NCBI GenBank assembly: GCA_009760855.2
Contig: WPIO01000015.1
Span: 5,259,501 to 5,323,500 of the forward strand
Reading direction: 5' to 3'
DNA: 64,000 nucleotides
Origin: Cristatella mucedo
Taxonomy: Eukaryota > Bryozoa > Phylactolaemata > Cristatellidae
In this document: piece after piece, positions 25,850 to 37,214 of the stretch
How positions within the stretch are numbered: the stretch's first letter is position 1
Layout: each line of letters begins with the position of its first letter
Made by a program: the position numbers and the translations under genes
The notes under the pieces: generated by a model
What the model was told of the DNA's origin: nothing
What the model saw: only the letters and a program-made list of their open reading frames with translations
The model's database searches: none

Positions 25850-27376
25850 GGAACGAGTAGTGGCAGACCAGCTAATCTCATATTAAAACTTCAAACCTTG
25901 CTAGCAATTTTCAGCCTGTTTTTAGAGCTATGCACTTTACAGATAAGCGTTGCTTCCGGTAAATAACGAGCTACTTAGGAAGTCTGAAATAGCAAATGCC
26001 TCTCTGCTTTTCATTTTCGATCTTAGTGCAGATTTTGATTCTATCGATCCAAGTTCCGCCTTGAACACCTCTCACCTCGCCTGGGTATCACAGGAACTGC
26101 ATTGCAATGGTTCAGGTACTATTTCACTAGGAGGCTTTATAGTTGTAATATCAACGTACTAATATCATCCGAGGAATTTTTTAAGTATGGGATACATCTG
26201 TAGTCTTTGCTTGGTTCCGTACTTTTCTAGGTTAATACTCTAACTCTAGCCGATGTGATTGCTTGGAATAATCTAGGCTATCAAGTGTAAGCAGACGACA
26301 CTAAGATGTATTTTTCCTTTGATCCCTCCTAGCCAGCCAGCACGTCAAATTCTGTCAACAACCTTGCTACATATATAGAGGGCAATCGTATATGGATGAC
26401 AGAAAATTTTCTTAAATAACATGATGATAACAAACTTACTGCATATGGACAAACCAGGTGTGATTTAGTAATTTGAAAGGTCAACACTCGCAATCAGCTC
26501 TGATAGCATGTCTACTGCTGAATTAGCACTAAATCTGGGCGTCGTATTCCAAAGTTTCTTTCGTTAGACAGCCACAAAAGCTTCACAGTCAAGTATACCT
26601 ACTTTCAGCTAAATAGAATTGCTAAATTTGGGCTCGCTTGAAAAGAGATATTACATCCAAAATTGATCCGTGTATTTTTGACATCACGTCTCGACTTCTA
26701 CACTACCCTTTTTTTGGCAGACCTGCCATTGCGTAATCAGATGCTTGCAGCTTGCGAAAAACTCTGCAACAAGCTTGACTCTTCTGCCTTGAGTGTCGCA
26801 GTGGCCACGTCACGCAATTTCTTGCCGACCTGCACTGGCTTCCTGCCAAGCCATGCTTGACTTCAAGGGTCTGTCATGTAATTTTAGGTATCTTTATGCT
26901 TTGCCTTCGGCTTACCTATCAGTTCTACCCCACCAGGAAAAGTGTAGTACCACTCGCTTTTCTGAGTGTAATCGCTTACCAATACCTCGTTCGAACCTTA
27001 ACTCGCTTGGACGCCAAGCTTCGAGTTCCCATGCTCCCAAAGCCTAGAACTGACTCCCGACTTGCATCACGACATTACCTACTTCACCACATTTAAAATA
27101 ACTAAAAATGTGTATATTTATTACCGAGTTTATTAGGCCGTGTCATTCTTTCTTTACATGCTGATGCCTGCTGACACTGTGCATGCTGCCAGAAACCATA
27201 TTTTCAAGCTTGCCATTTTCAAATCACCCCAAATAATGCCATGCTTGTTGTCATTTAGCATGCTACCATAAACCATTTAATCGTGCTTTCTTTGCAATAA
27301 ATTTAACGTGCCTAGAAAGAGATTAAATTCTCTGAGGAGGCTATATGAAATTTTTTATTATTATAATTATCATTAG
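25850..27376 (+). mobile_element. Old long LINE, 3' part
   Basis: Resumes at RVVADQL and runs through decayed RT (YADD reads Val-Ser-Arg-Arg, or is shifted, near 26289), C-terminal RT, the 3' stem-loop (~27309-27350) and an ATT tail. With 23540-25028 this makes a nearly full-length but dead element of about 3 kb. Confidence 0.8.
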
Positions 27377-27754
27377 TAAGTGTTGGTTTCTTAACAAGTA
27401 AAATAACTGAAATATTTTGAAATTTTACTGTAAACGACATAGGCTACCATTCAGTTTTTTCTTTAGTTATGGATGGCAGCAGCATATCAATGCATCGCTG
27501 CAAGATGAGCAATCGGTGCTGGGTCTAGATGGCTTGAACCCGTCATCAGATGTGAGACGAACTTAAAGTTGAAGACAGTAGTAGCAATATTGGATGTGGA
27601 AAGTGACGTGTGGCAATGAATAGATCGTTAGAAGCCAGGTGAGAATCGTCGTTAAGTAGTCTTATGCAAAAAAGCATAGAGCAAAATCATGCTGTTAACA
27701 AGCAATGTTTCAGAGTCGCCTTGAAAAATAATGAATGCAGTAGGCGGCATGACG

Positions 27755-27960
27755 GGTAGTAATTACAATTGATATAGCACACTCAGAGAACTCAATCTCT
27801 ATCTAGGCTCTTGTTAATTGCTGCACAGTCACATAATCGAATGGTTAATGATATGATGCTCAAAGTCAACTAGCATGATATGATTGAATGTGAAGTGAGT
27901 GGGTAAGTGAACAAATAAGGACAGTGGCAGCATGCACAACGTGAAAAGATTAGATTCTCT
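27755..27960 (-). mobile_element. LINE 3'-end fragment, antisense
   Basis: tagcacactcagagaactca, atctctatctaggctc and ggcagcatgcacaacg match the complement of the LINE 3' UTR. Confidence 0.6.
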
Positions 27961-28039
27961 TAGCGAGCTTTTCCCAGGAAATGAATGGTTTTTATATCTT
28001 ATTTGGAGACTCCGGTAAAGTGGCGTGAACGGGTGACAG

Positions 28040-29060
28040 TGATCTTGGAAGCCTTATTAATTTTTCTCTGCTTAGTTTAGATTTTTTCAGTCTTTGCACT
28101 CTCCCACCTACTAATGAAATTGCCAAGATGAATCCAAGTTTCCGTTTCACACAGATAACATTCAGGTGTACCTAAGCTTTCGTCGACCATGCCTTCCTGA
28201 AAATCAAATTACTGCTCTTAACTGATTTGGTGCAAGTGCGGATTACATTTGCACTCTGCTTGCAGCAGGTTTTCTCAAATTAAACCAAGATATCACCTAC
28301 ACAGTAGTAGTGGAAAATCGCAAGGTTGCAAAGAAATTAAAAACCACTAAATTCTCAAAATTCAGTCTGAAAATACATTTTCTGTAGCATCCCCATTCAA
28401 CCTCGGCTTTCCGTTTAAAAGAGACCTTAAATTTGGAAAGTACATAAGTTCCACAGTCAAAGCTTTTAACTTTCTATTTGCAGTGCAATTTTGCAAACAT
28501 TTGGATATAGCTAAAAACGATTACCATATCCAAGCTTGTCTATGCATTTGAGACGTCCTAGCTCCGCATTTGTAAGTTACAACTCGCTGCTCTTCTGGCC
28601 GATAAAGTTCTTGCACTTTGCCCAAAGTTCTAAAAATGGACTTCATAATCACGGACGTAGCGACTATCACATGTCACATTGCATCTCATCGAGCTTCACT
28701 GCCTTTCCACATATTCGGCTAGTTTAGCCCATTCATTGTCTCTAGCTCCGTCTTACTAGTCCATCTGCCTTGAGAGGTGTCATTCCCTCTTCTTATCGAA
28801 GTCACGTTGTTTTTTCTTTAAAATGCTTGAACGGTTTTAGGACCGTGCCTTCAGCTCGAATGAAACTAGTCCAGATGACTGGAATTTGCCTCCAAATAAG
28901 TTCACAACATACCTAGTCTTGACAATATTTAAAAAAATGACACTTAAGGATACCTGACGGTATTTGTATAGTTTAAATTGACTGTCTTTTGTGTAACTAT
29001 GTATACTGCATAAAGTGATATGCCTGGAATGATATTAGGTTTTCCTTGGGTAATACTTAA
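28040..29060 (+). mobile_element. Decayed LINE RT fragment
   Basis: Weak but ordered matches: gcactctcccacctactaat, cacagataacattcaggtgt (YADDTQ region), ttctcaaattaaaccaagat (FLKLNDD) and further C-terminal words. No open frame. Confidence 0.5.
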
Positions 29061-29344
29061 ACCTGTTGGATTGTGTTATTAACAAATATAGCTGGTCTAC
29101 CCTGATCGGAACTGCTCAAAAGTAACTTATAACCGGAATCAGATCAGTCATGGTGGCTTGGTTGGCTTGTAATGACGATCCGACCATTATGGCCAGATCC
29201 TATTGCCTTTTGAACTCGCCTGCATCTTCTACTGTCTAGTCTGTCCTCAGCACCAGACAAGTGAATTCGTGACATTATATTGCCGCTGGACTTCCAGTAA
29301 CTAAAAATTGTGCTGCTATGCCTTATCACCAAAAGCTTATCTCT

Positions 29345-29440
29345 CTCCTCCCCACCTCCCTCTCTCTTTCTCTCTAACCATTCCTTCCTTCTACCTTTCT
29401 ATTCTGCTTCTACTCGCCTCTATCTTAGTTAATTGCTCTC
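29345..29440. repeat. CT-rich low-complexity tract
   Basis: A C/T-rich tract of mixed ctccc, tctct and ttcct words. Confidence 0.6.
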
Positions 29441-29489
29441 TGCTACTGGAGTCGTGATTTTAGGTTTCTTTCCGGTCTCAGATTACTAT

Positions 29490-30860
29490 TTTGTCCAACG
29501 GCTTACTCTATCGGCATCTTCTAGTACTACTGATCACCAAGTCCTTATCTAGTGCCTCTCATCTCACCTGGGAATCTCTGGTATTGCACTGCAACGATTC
29601 AAATCATATTGTGAGGCAGCCGCATGATTTATGTGAACGGTCAAAAACTATACGAGGAAACGCTGAAGTATGACTTACCTCGGGACTCTATGCTGGGTCT
29701 AGTTATTTGTACAGTATACTCTCCCTCTCGCCTATGTGATCTGAGCACAACCAAAGCACGACCTGGGCTTTCGCATCTATGCAGATGACCTCAGTTGTAT
29801 CCTTTCTTTTATCTCTCTCTGCCTTCCAGCTGATCGACTTCTCTCACCTCCCTTGCTGAGTGTAATGAAGACATCAGCACACGGATGGTGCTCACTTTCC
29901 ACTATTGAACACTTATAAAAACCAACTTACTTATTATGGATAAATCAAGCGCAATTGGGAAATTCTAAAATCTATCTTTCCAAATCGGCTCTGATCGCAT
30001 ATCTTCTGCTGCATCTCTAAAAAATGTAGATATCCTGCTCCAAAGGTACCTCTCATGAGACAAGCACATCAGATTCGCAGCCAAATTAGCCTTCTTTCAA
30101 CCTTGTAAAATTTCTCAAATTTGGGATTGCTTAGACAGGGATAATACTGCTTTATTTATTCATGCGTTTGTGCCATCCAGTCTCAAATTCTGTAACTTGC
30201 TGCTTGCTGTTATGTCAGTCTGTGCAATCAGGTGCATACGGCTGACACGAAACTGTGTAGCTAGGCTTTTCTATCGTGAGAGTCGTAGTTGCCACCTCAC
30301 ATTTCACTATCTGATTTCCACTGTTGCCAAGTCAAGCAACGAATCGACATCAAAGTTTTGTCATTCACTTACAGGTTCGTTCATTGTTTTACTCCAGCAT
30401 TCCTATTGATATCTACTCACACACTTAGCAAAGCTTCGTACTACCTAGTGTTGCGAATCTAATTGTTTAGCTACCCCTCGTTAAAACCTCAAATCCTTTG
30501 GATACTGTGCCTTCATTTAGTATTTATCCTAAGCATGGAACTCACTTCCGACTGCCATCACAACATCCTCTGACTTGACGACATTTAAAGAAGGTTGGCA
30601 TGAATTTATTTATTGCAGCATTGGTGGATCCCTTTAGTTTTATCCTTTGTGTTCTTACGTGTACTTACACTGTGGATGCTACCACTAACTGTTTGCATGC
30701 TGACCTTGTGTATATCACCTCTAACCATGTTATGCTTGTTTTCGTTGATCATGGTACCATCAACAATTTGAACTTACCTCTTTTGTAGTAATTTTTAAGT
30801 GCCTGGAAAAATATTAAGTTCTCCGACGGTGCTGTACCATTTTATTATTACTAATATCCA
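29490..30860 (+). mobile_element. Old LINE, RT to tail
   Basis: Starts in the [14 protein letters not shown] region, then SGIALQRF-like, YADD region (~29778), C-terminal RT and a 3' stem-loop (gtgcctggaaaaatattaag, ~30799) with a short ATT tail. Many frame lesions. Confidence 0.7.
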
Positions 30861-30913
30861 TTTACTTATCTTTTTGTGATTCTCTCAGCAGATCAATCTG
30901 GTATCCTACTTCC

Positions 30914-30960
30914 TTTCTTCCTTCCTTCCTTCCTTCCTACTTACTTACTTTCCTTCCTTC
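30914..30960. repeat. CTTC tetranucleotide microsatellite
   Basis: CTTC units with a few ACTT interruptions. Confidence 0.85.
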
Positions 30961-31147
30961 GGCCGACATAATTCAATTACAATTATTTCAATGACATCTC
31001 GCTCATTCGATTCTTTAATTGTGTTCCGTCACATCAGCACTGACGCGAAACGTAGAATTACTATTTAGCATACTGTAAAAGTAAGGAGACATCTTGGGGG
31101 GAAGGAGCACTCTCACAGGCTCCCACACATATGTAAGCACAACACTT

Positions 31148-31199
<52 letters not shown>
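31148..31199. repeat. CA microsatellite
   Basis: About 26 CA units, followed for 250 bp by scattered CA-rich DNA and a second CA block (31378-31430). Frames over it encode only His-Thr or Val-Cys repeats. Confidence 0.95.
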
Positions 31200-31202
<3 letters not shown>

Positions 31203-31477
31203 CGAGAGCGTTTACAAGTGAATACGTAAACAAACACACACAGCTATACAAGCGTATGCTCAAGTGCACATGTACATGCCCGCACCAGCACACACACTTT
31301 CCCACATACTTAGGCACACTTTCACACACAGGAGCACTCACACATGCATTCAACTCTTACGTACACACACGCGTGCATACACACACACACACACACACTC
31401 ACACCCTCACACACAGACACACACACACTCACTCACACCCTCAGACACAAGCGCACCCTTGCATAAAAAAGTACTAG

Positions 31478-31640
31478 CTGATTTAACAGCCTTTTTTTGT
31501 ATAGCGACAGAAGAGCCTTTGCGGCTACCACCACCACTTGCAGTGGCAATAAAGGATCGCACTCCGCAGGATTAGAACCTACAACCTTGGGGCCGAGGTC
31601 GTGAAAAGCAACCACCTTGCCTAGTGAGCCAATTATGGCT
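31478..31640 (-). repeat. tRNA-derived SINE
   Basis: Reverse-oriented copy: tagctgatttaacagcc (3' end), agagcctttgcggctaccac, a box-B complement with one change (ggattagaacc), and the tRNA-like head to ~31636. Confidence 0.8.
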
Positions 31641-31889
31641 CACCTTGCAAAGTCGTACACACACATGCGGGCACACAAACACATGCTAGCTAGCACACAC
31701 ATATACATGCAGGGACATGCACATACTTGCCTGCGCGAACAGGCAAATGTGGTCATCTTGCTCCATCGAGTGAAACTCGACGTTGAATTACGAAAAAGAC
31801 TATGTATCTTCAAATAATTACAACAATAATAATATAAGAATTTTCACAAATCCCGGGGACAATTTAATAACTATCGGGGCTTTTTACAA

Positions 31890-32055
31890 CTCTTCTGCCA
31901 CTAGCATGCTTGTCACCCCAAGCTATGTTATTTGGTGTTTATTGAGCAAGGTGCCACTCAATATTCAATCGTGCTTCCTTGCACGAAGCATAAAGCGACT
32001 ATAAAGAGATTGCGTTCTCTGAGGGCGCTATGCAAACGAGTTACTATTGATATCG
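31890..32055 (+). mobile_element. LINE 3' UTR fragment
   Basis: gccactagcatgcttgtcac, then ataaagcgactataaagaga and ttctctgagggcgct: the 3' UTR and stem-loop only. Confidence 0.65.
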
Positions 32056-32189
32056 ATATCATGGTTATCAAGAGCTGACTGAGGGGTACGAGTCTAGTAA
32101 AGTACATCCATTAATTAACTATGGTTGGACAGACACAATACTAGGAACAAACTTGATGCAAGCAATCAGGCAGAAACCCAAACCGTCAA

Positions 32190-32710
32190 GACTGGCACCC
32201 TCGTGACATCTGACCTTGATTTAGGGAAATATTTTTCATTAAATGAGCACATTTTCTCTCCGTTCAAGTCGACTTGCTTTCAATTGAGGAACATAATTAC
32301 TTATGATTTCTTGTTTGGCAATGAGTACGACCTTCAAACTAGTTACCATGTTTGTGACATAGAGACTAAACAGTTATCATAATCTTAATCCTGGACTCGT
32401 GACCAGTGTCCTTAACGGCCGACACTCGTCTAGAAAGCAACAGCTCGTTTGGTCTTTCTTCGAAGGCACTGGCTGCTATATCATCATATTTCTACCTTAG
32501 TTAGCACCGAATTGACTTCTCTAAATGCAATGAGGCTTACGGGTTGCTTCATTCGCTCGCGCTAGGCTACTTAGCCAATCGCTTTGCTCTTAGAAAAGCT
32601 CTCGCACTGCAAACCCCTCTTCATTATCAAGTCATGGCATCGTTCATAGCTTTAAATTGAAATCTTTGGGTGATGAAGCCTGCAGCCCGTATACACCAAA
32701 TGTCGGGAGC
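32190..32710 (+). mobile_element. Decayed LINE RT fragment
   Basis: SDLDLGKYFSLNEHI and STCFQLRNI match [23 protein letters not shown]; further on SLGDEACSPYTP-like sequence matches [12 protein letters not shown]. Confidence 0.55.
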
Positions 32711-32734
32711 TAGGTTCCGGCCATAACACCACAC

Positions 32735-32805
32735 ATGCATGCAGGCCGATCCGTTGCTTGAATGGTAGCCAGTGCAGGTCGGCGAGAAGTATGATAACTA
32801 TTTTG
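32735..32805 (-). mobile_element. Small LINE fragment, antisense
   Basis: gaatggtagccagtgcaggt followed by cggcgagaag is the complement of the [14 protein letters not shown] segment. Confidence 0.6.
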
Positions 32806-33039
32806 ATGGTCATACTTTTAGCCAAAAAAGCCCCTGTAATTTGCAACGTTCCCTAATTGCCAGCAGGTCAACTTGATCGTTGAGAAATATGTCCATCTAA
32901 TGAACCGCTCTTCCCCTAAGTGAAGGTCAGATACTACGAGGGTGATGCTAGCTGCTTTGCATCAGTCTCGAGGCTTTCGCCTCCTTCCTACACCCAGTTT
33001 GTATATTCTATTAATTTAGTCATTCCATCAATTATCAAT

Positions 33040-33255
33040 AATAATATTAATAATGCACTTGATAAAGCGTCCTCAGAGCACTCAATCTCTCTCTCTAGGT
33101 GCTTTACATTTGCTGCAAAGGGAAATGCAATTGAATGGTGAGTAATATCATGCTTGATAAACGACAAAATGAATAACATGGTTAGGGGTGACATTCACAG
33201 GGTCAGCATGCAAATATGGTTAGTGGCAGCATGCACAGTGTCAATAGATGTACTA
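33040..33255 (-). mobile_element. LINE 3'-end fragment, antisense
   Basis: An AAT-type tail, gcacttgataaagcgtcctc, the stem-loop complement and 3' UTR to gtgtcaatag. Close in sequence to the 12 kb copy. Confidence 0.75.
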
Positions 33256-33289
33256 GCCTAGACTTGTGCTTGTCAGTGGGCTCTTAAGG

Positions 33290-33925
33290 ACAATAATAAT
33301 AATAATATAACAATAAAACATTTTCATAGTGTCCTCAGAAAATGTAATGTCTCTTTCTAGGCATTTTACAATCGCCAAAATGGAAACATGATCGCACGGT
33401 TAATTGTAGAATTCTTAATGTCAAAATGCATGACATAGTGAGGTATGCTGTGCGTAGGTTCATACAAATATGGTTAGTGGCAGCATGACTAAACTGGCGA
33501 ATTGTCAATTTGCATAGGTACATAAAGTTCTACTTACATCGACCAATAACTGCTCTGAAACGCAGATACATTCTTTTGTTTCTTTTTAAATGATGGCGTG
33601 GCAGAGAAACTGTATTGGCATTCGGAAGTGATTACCACGTATTTCGAGTATGGGAATTAAAGTGGTTCCCAAAGGACTTGAGATTCATGTGCAGCTTAGG
33701 TAAACGATTCGATTTAGAAAAGCGGTAGGGGTACTATGCTAACCCTGGTGGGGCAGTAGATCTGATTAGTCGGGAGAGCCAAAGAATGCAGGGACCTAAA
33801 AGCGAGTTACACAACTTTGAAGTCAATGGCGTTTCTTGATTTGTAGCCAATGCAGGTCGGCAAAAATTGGTGTGTTGTGGCAACTGTGACACTCACGGCA
33901 GACAAGCTTAGCTGCTGAACTATCC
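33290..33925 (-). mobile_element. LINE 3' region, antisense
   Basis: An AAT tail at 33293-33316, then the complements of the stem-loop, 3' UTR and C-terminal RT down to ctcacggcagacaagcttag. Diverged. It follows another antisense fragment by only ~35 bp. Confidence 0.7.
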
Positions 33926-33929
33926 TGCT

Positions 33930-35990
33930 ATATAGTAGGTCCAACTACAGACAGACGAGAGCATGCGACCAAGGTCACGCTTGCTCTCGAGGAGGTCACC
34001 AATGACCACAATGCTGCTAGAACTGGAATAAAGCTTGACAAGCAATCCAGTTGTCAACATGATACGCCGCTACCTTAAATTATTCTTGAAACGGAACACA
34101 CAGTTTGAGCTGTGGATACTGCTGAGCATGTCTTTGCCTGAGCATTGGCATCGGGCTCTCCAAGTCGGTGCTCATTCTACTGCCCAGTCTCTCTCTCTCT
34201 TTTCCTTCTCAGTACTTACTGTGCTGAAAATATTACCAATCTTGACTAAGACTATAGCTAGCGTCTCAGACTAGAATTTTTTTTGTTATGATCTCTCAAA
34301 CAAGGTTTGACCAAGCACTGCTGCCACTCATCTTGTCTTGGTTTATATCAGAACTTTACATGGCATGCCCGTGTACCATTCTAGAAACAGGCGTGTGAAC
34401 GTGCGTATGCTCTCGTGTTTCCATGGGTATGCTGTGTGTGTGGAGGCGAACTTGCCTGCTTGTGTGTGCCTGCAGTAATAGCATGCAGCTACTAGAATCC
34501 ATGTGCACAGAGTGCTTCAGTCAGCGCTGCAACCGTCTAGAATTGCGCATTAGTGCACAGCCCAAGCTTGCTAGCTAATGCTTTTGCTAATGCTAGCTAG
34601 TTGCGTGTTACACTTGGCAACACTCATCTAGGCTAGATGGCAATCAGCAGCAACAGGGGTTTGGGAAGAATTCCGTGAGCCAAATAGAAATCTGGCCACC
34701 GATATGAATGGGGGTGTCCTCGGCTAAAAGGTATGCGCATAGTCAAACGAGCAAGCGGTTTGAGGCCATCGATACCTACCTCCTGCTACCGCCTGTTCAA
34801 CGGCAAAGTCTCTCCCGCCTGCCAACATTCTCGCCTTCTGCCGGCAGCCGCAGCTAGCAGCAGCACTACTTTAGGGCCAACACCTTTAACAGGCTTTTTC
34901 TGGTGAGCTCAGAGTAGACCAGTGGGCGCCCCGTAGTCGCTGCACCACGGCTTGTTACATGGCATCGTTCTCGGGGCGAAGTCATTAGGCTGATCGGTGA
35001 GCTGCGGATCAGTGATGATCGGCTTTCGGTGATTATGTGACGCCTCGTGCACATATCGCCAGTGCCTAACATCTACACGTCCCTTTTCACTACGCAATGC
35101 GAGCCAGCATCGTTTTCTCGGGCTGTGGGCGAGCGGTTGGAGGCGGTGTCGATCAAACTGTCGCCACCAGACAGCCACCAGATGACGGCAGTAAGTGCTA
35201 GCCCGCTCAGGCTGCCACAGTCGCCGACGCCGCAGGCTCTCGCTTGCACGAGCACTCATTTTAAACCGGCTCTCGCGGAACGTGCACTCGTCTTCACCGC
35301 TTTTCGCTACAGCATACTCCTGTGGCGGCGGCTCGCTTAGCTTTGTAGAATTGGGTCGTGCAGCCTGGCTCGACGCTGTACGACCAACCAAAGTTTACTT
35401 CTCGTAGAGGCACCCAGTGGAAAGCATGTGCGCCAGCGGCCCACCGAACGTCAACCACAAGCAAAAACGCATCACGCCAACGGCAACCGCCCAGCGGGTC
35501 AGTTGTCGTGCTTTATTAACTTCGCTCCGCTAGGGTCAAGCTACCAAACTTGTGCAATCTCTTCTCGGGCATCTCACGCTTTCAAGCCAGCATTGGGGCA
35601 GGCGATGCAGTGGCTGCTTCGACTGGCTAAAGGCGTTGTTTACAAGGCTGTGACCTGGCGATGGGCTGCTAGCAGTCCAGCTTCCCACGAGAGGCTGAGC
35701 CGCGCCTGGCTTGGCAATAACCCCTGCGACCGCTAGTGCGTCGACGGTAGGCAAACACCCGACTAATCGCTGGGCAATCAGCTACACCGTCGTCTCGAAT
35801 GTCAGTCTGGCGCCAGGCTAATTGATTGACGTCTGCAGTGTGGGCGGTCCGAAATTTGGGCCGGCCGCCAAAGCCACGTGCTCAGCGGATGGTCACGTGC
35901 TTTTGCTCCACCTATCCCATCGCGAGGGCTGGCGAGCCTATTTATTCATTGCCCGCTTACCGGCACGACACTTGCGGTGCTCTTTCTCTG
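33930..35990. other. Gene-free or unrecognised; becomes GC-rich after 34.7 kb
   Basis: Overlapping frames of up to 160 codons on both strands (e.g. 34909-35391 minus) have no recognised domain and look like chance frames in GC-rich DNA. A TATA-like tatttat lies at ~35940, 60 bp before the nanos-like ATG; any promoter role is a guess. Confidence 0.4.
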
Positions 35991-36000
35991 AGAGCCGGAC

Positions 36001-37214
36001 ATGAGCTCGGGCGACGACAGAAACTGGTCGTACTTCGACACTTCTAAAGGCAAGGCTAGTCCACGGATGGATGTAGACGAGTGGCTGATGGAAATGCAGA
36101 TGAACATGCAGCGTCGCCAGCCCAACCCGGAGGTGGCCCCGATCGGCCAAGGTGTACGCCGGTGGCGGGGCGAGACCAGGGCTATGCCGGCTGCGGCCGG
36201 CAGGGGCAGCAACTCGCTTTTCTCTGGCACTGGCTCGACGCGAACCCTACCAGTCATTCTTGAGGAGCCGGAATCTTCGGACGAGCATATTGAAGAGGAT
36301 TCATCCGGCGGCAACGGCCAGCCGGCGACGTCAGTAGGTCGCCAGCCAGCTCGCGAGCAGCTATTATCTTCGCGAAGGCGCCATTTTCATTTTTCTGGGT
36401 TCGTAGAGCGGCCCGCTCTCTTCGTCAAGCTCTCATGTCGTGCAGTTTCTCTATCTTGCAGATGATCCGAAGCGACGGTGGCATCACGATGCCCCACTAC
36501 GAAATGTACCAGCCGCCGCCGTACACTGCAACCCAACCGCCTCAGCAAATCCATGGCCATGTTTCGACAGAAATTCCGATGTGGCAGGCAGCGGTGACGT
36601 TGCCGTTGATACCGGTGCAGCAGCCAATTCTGATGATGATGTCGCCACACCAGGCCTTTTATTGCTCGTTAGCTCCCCCGGGTTTCCATCCGCCGCCTGC
36701 GGAGTGGCAGCATCTGTGCCCCCATGTGCACCCGCCGCATGTTGCGTATCTGCCGATGCCCCTGCCGCATGCTTTCCACCAGTATCAGTTGCTCCCGTCG
36801 TGGCCGACCTATCACGGCAGCCAGCAGCAGTTGATGTTTTCTCTGCCGGCCGATCAGTAGGCGCCTCTGCCGCCCCCGTACTCCGCCTCTAAAGGTCTGA
36901 CCGACTCGATTCCTAGGCCATTGGCAGGCCGGTCAGATGTGGAGCGTATTCTGGCGGAGTGCACGCCGGATCAGAGAGTGCTGTATTGTGATATCCTGGA
37001 GCATGGAGACCAGCAGTGAAGCCTGGGGCAACACCGAGTGCCTCTGTGCGCCTTCTGCCGAAATAATGGTGAGAATCCCCATCTGCTTCTGACGCACTTG
37101 CTGAAGGACAGAACAGGAAAGGTAGTCTGTCTGATTTTGTAAGCGTATGTCTGTCCAATTTGTGGCGTACACGGTGACTACAGCTATCCAGCGAGTCCAA
37201 GTGGTAGAATGTGA
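36001..37214 (+). pseudogene. nanos-like: Nanos-like CCHC zinc-finger gene, apparently decayed
   Basis: Nanos proteins are germline RNA-binding repressors that act with Pumilio and the CCR4-NOT complex. Seen: an ATG at 36001 (MSSGDDRNWSYFDTSK) opens 111 codons, then a clean 128-bp GT-AG intron (36334-36461, phase 0), then a frame rich in Pro, Gln, His and Met, as Nanos N-terminal regions often are. The same frame later reads LCAFCRNNGENPHLLLTHLL (from 37044) and AYVCPICGVHGD (from 37143). The first finger keeps exact C-x2-C-x12-H-x10-C spacing and the 7-residue inter-finger linker is kept. Broken: in-frame TAG at 36858, TGA at 37017 and TAA at 37140 (the TAA replaces the linker Arg), and finger 2 has Tyr and Ser where the third ligand His and fourth ligand Cys belong. 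The frame finally ends at 37212-37214. The TAG can be removed by a possible 60-bp intron; the other stops cannot. Nanos identity is strong from the finger; pseudogene status is inferred. No exact Nanos paralogue is claimed. Confidence 0.78.
36334..36461 (+). other. Intron of the nanos-like locus
   Basis: Donor gtaggt follows codon 111; acceptor ctatcttgcag precedes atgatccg. Both sides are in phase 0 and the downstream frame is the zinc-finger frame. A retained intron means the locus is not a processed (reverse-transcribed) pseudogene. Confidence 0.65.

Noticed and set aside
31015-31575. Frames of 103-127 codons rich in His-Thr or Val-Cys
   Set aside because: Produced by the CA microsatellites and a SINE; no domain.
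34909-35391. 160-codon minus-strand frame in GC-rich DNA
   Set aside because: No motif, overlaps several other open frames, and Arg/Ser-rich composition fits chance in GC-rich sequence.
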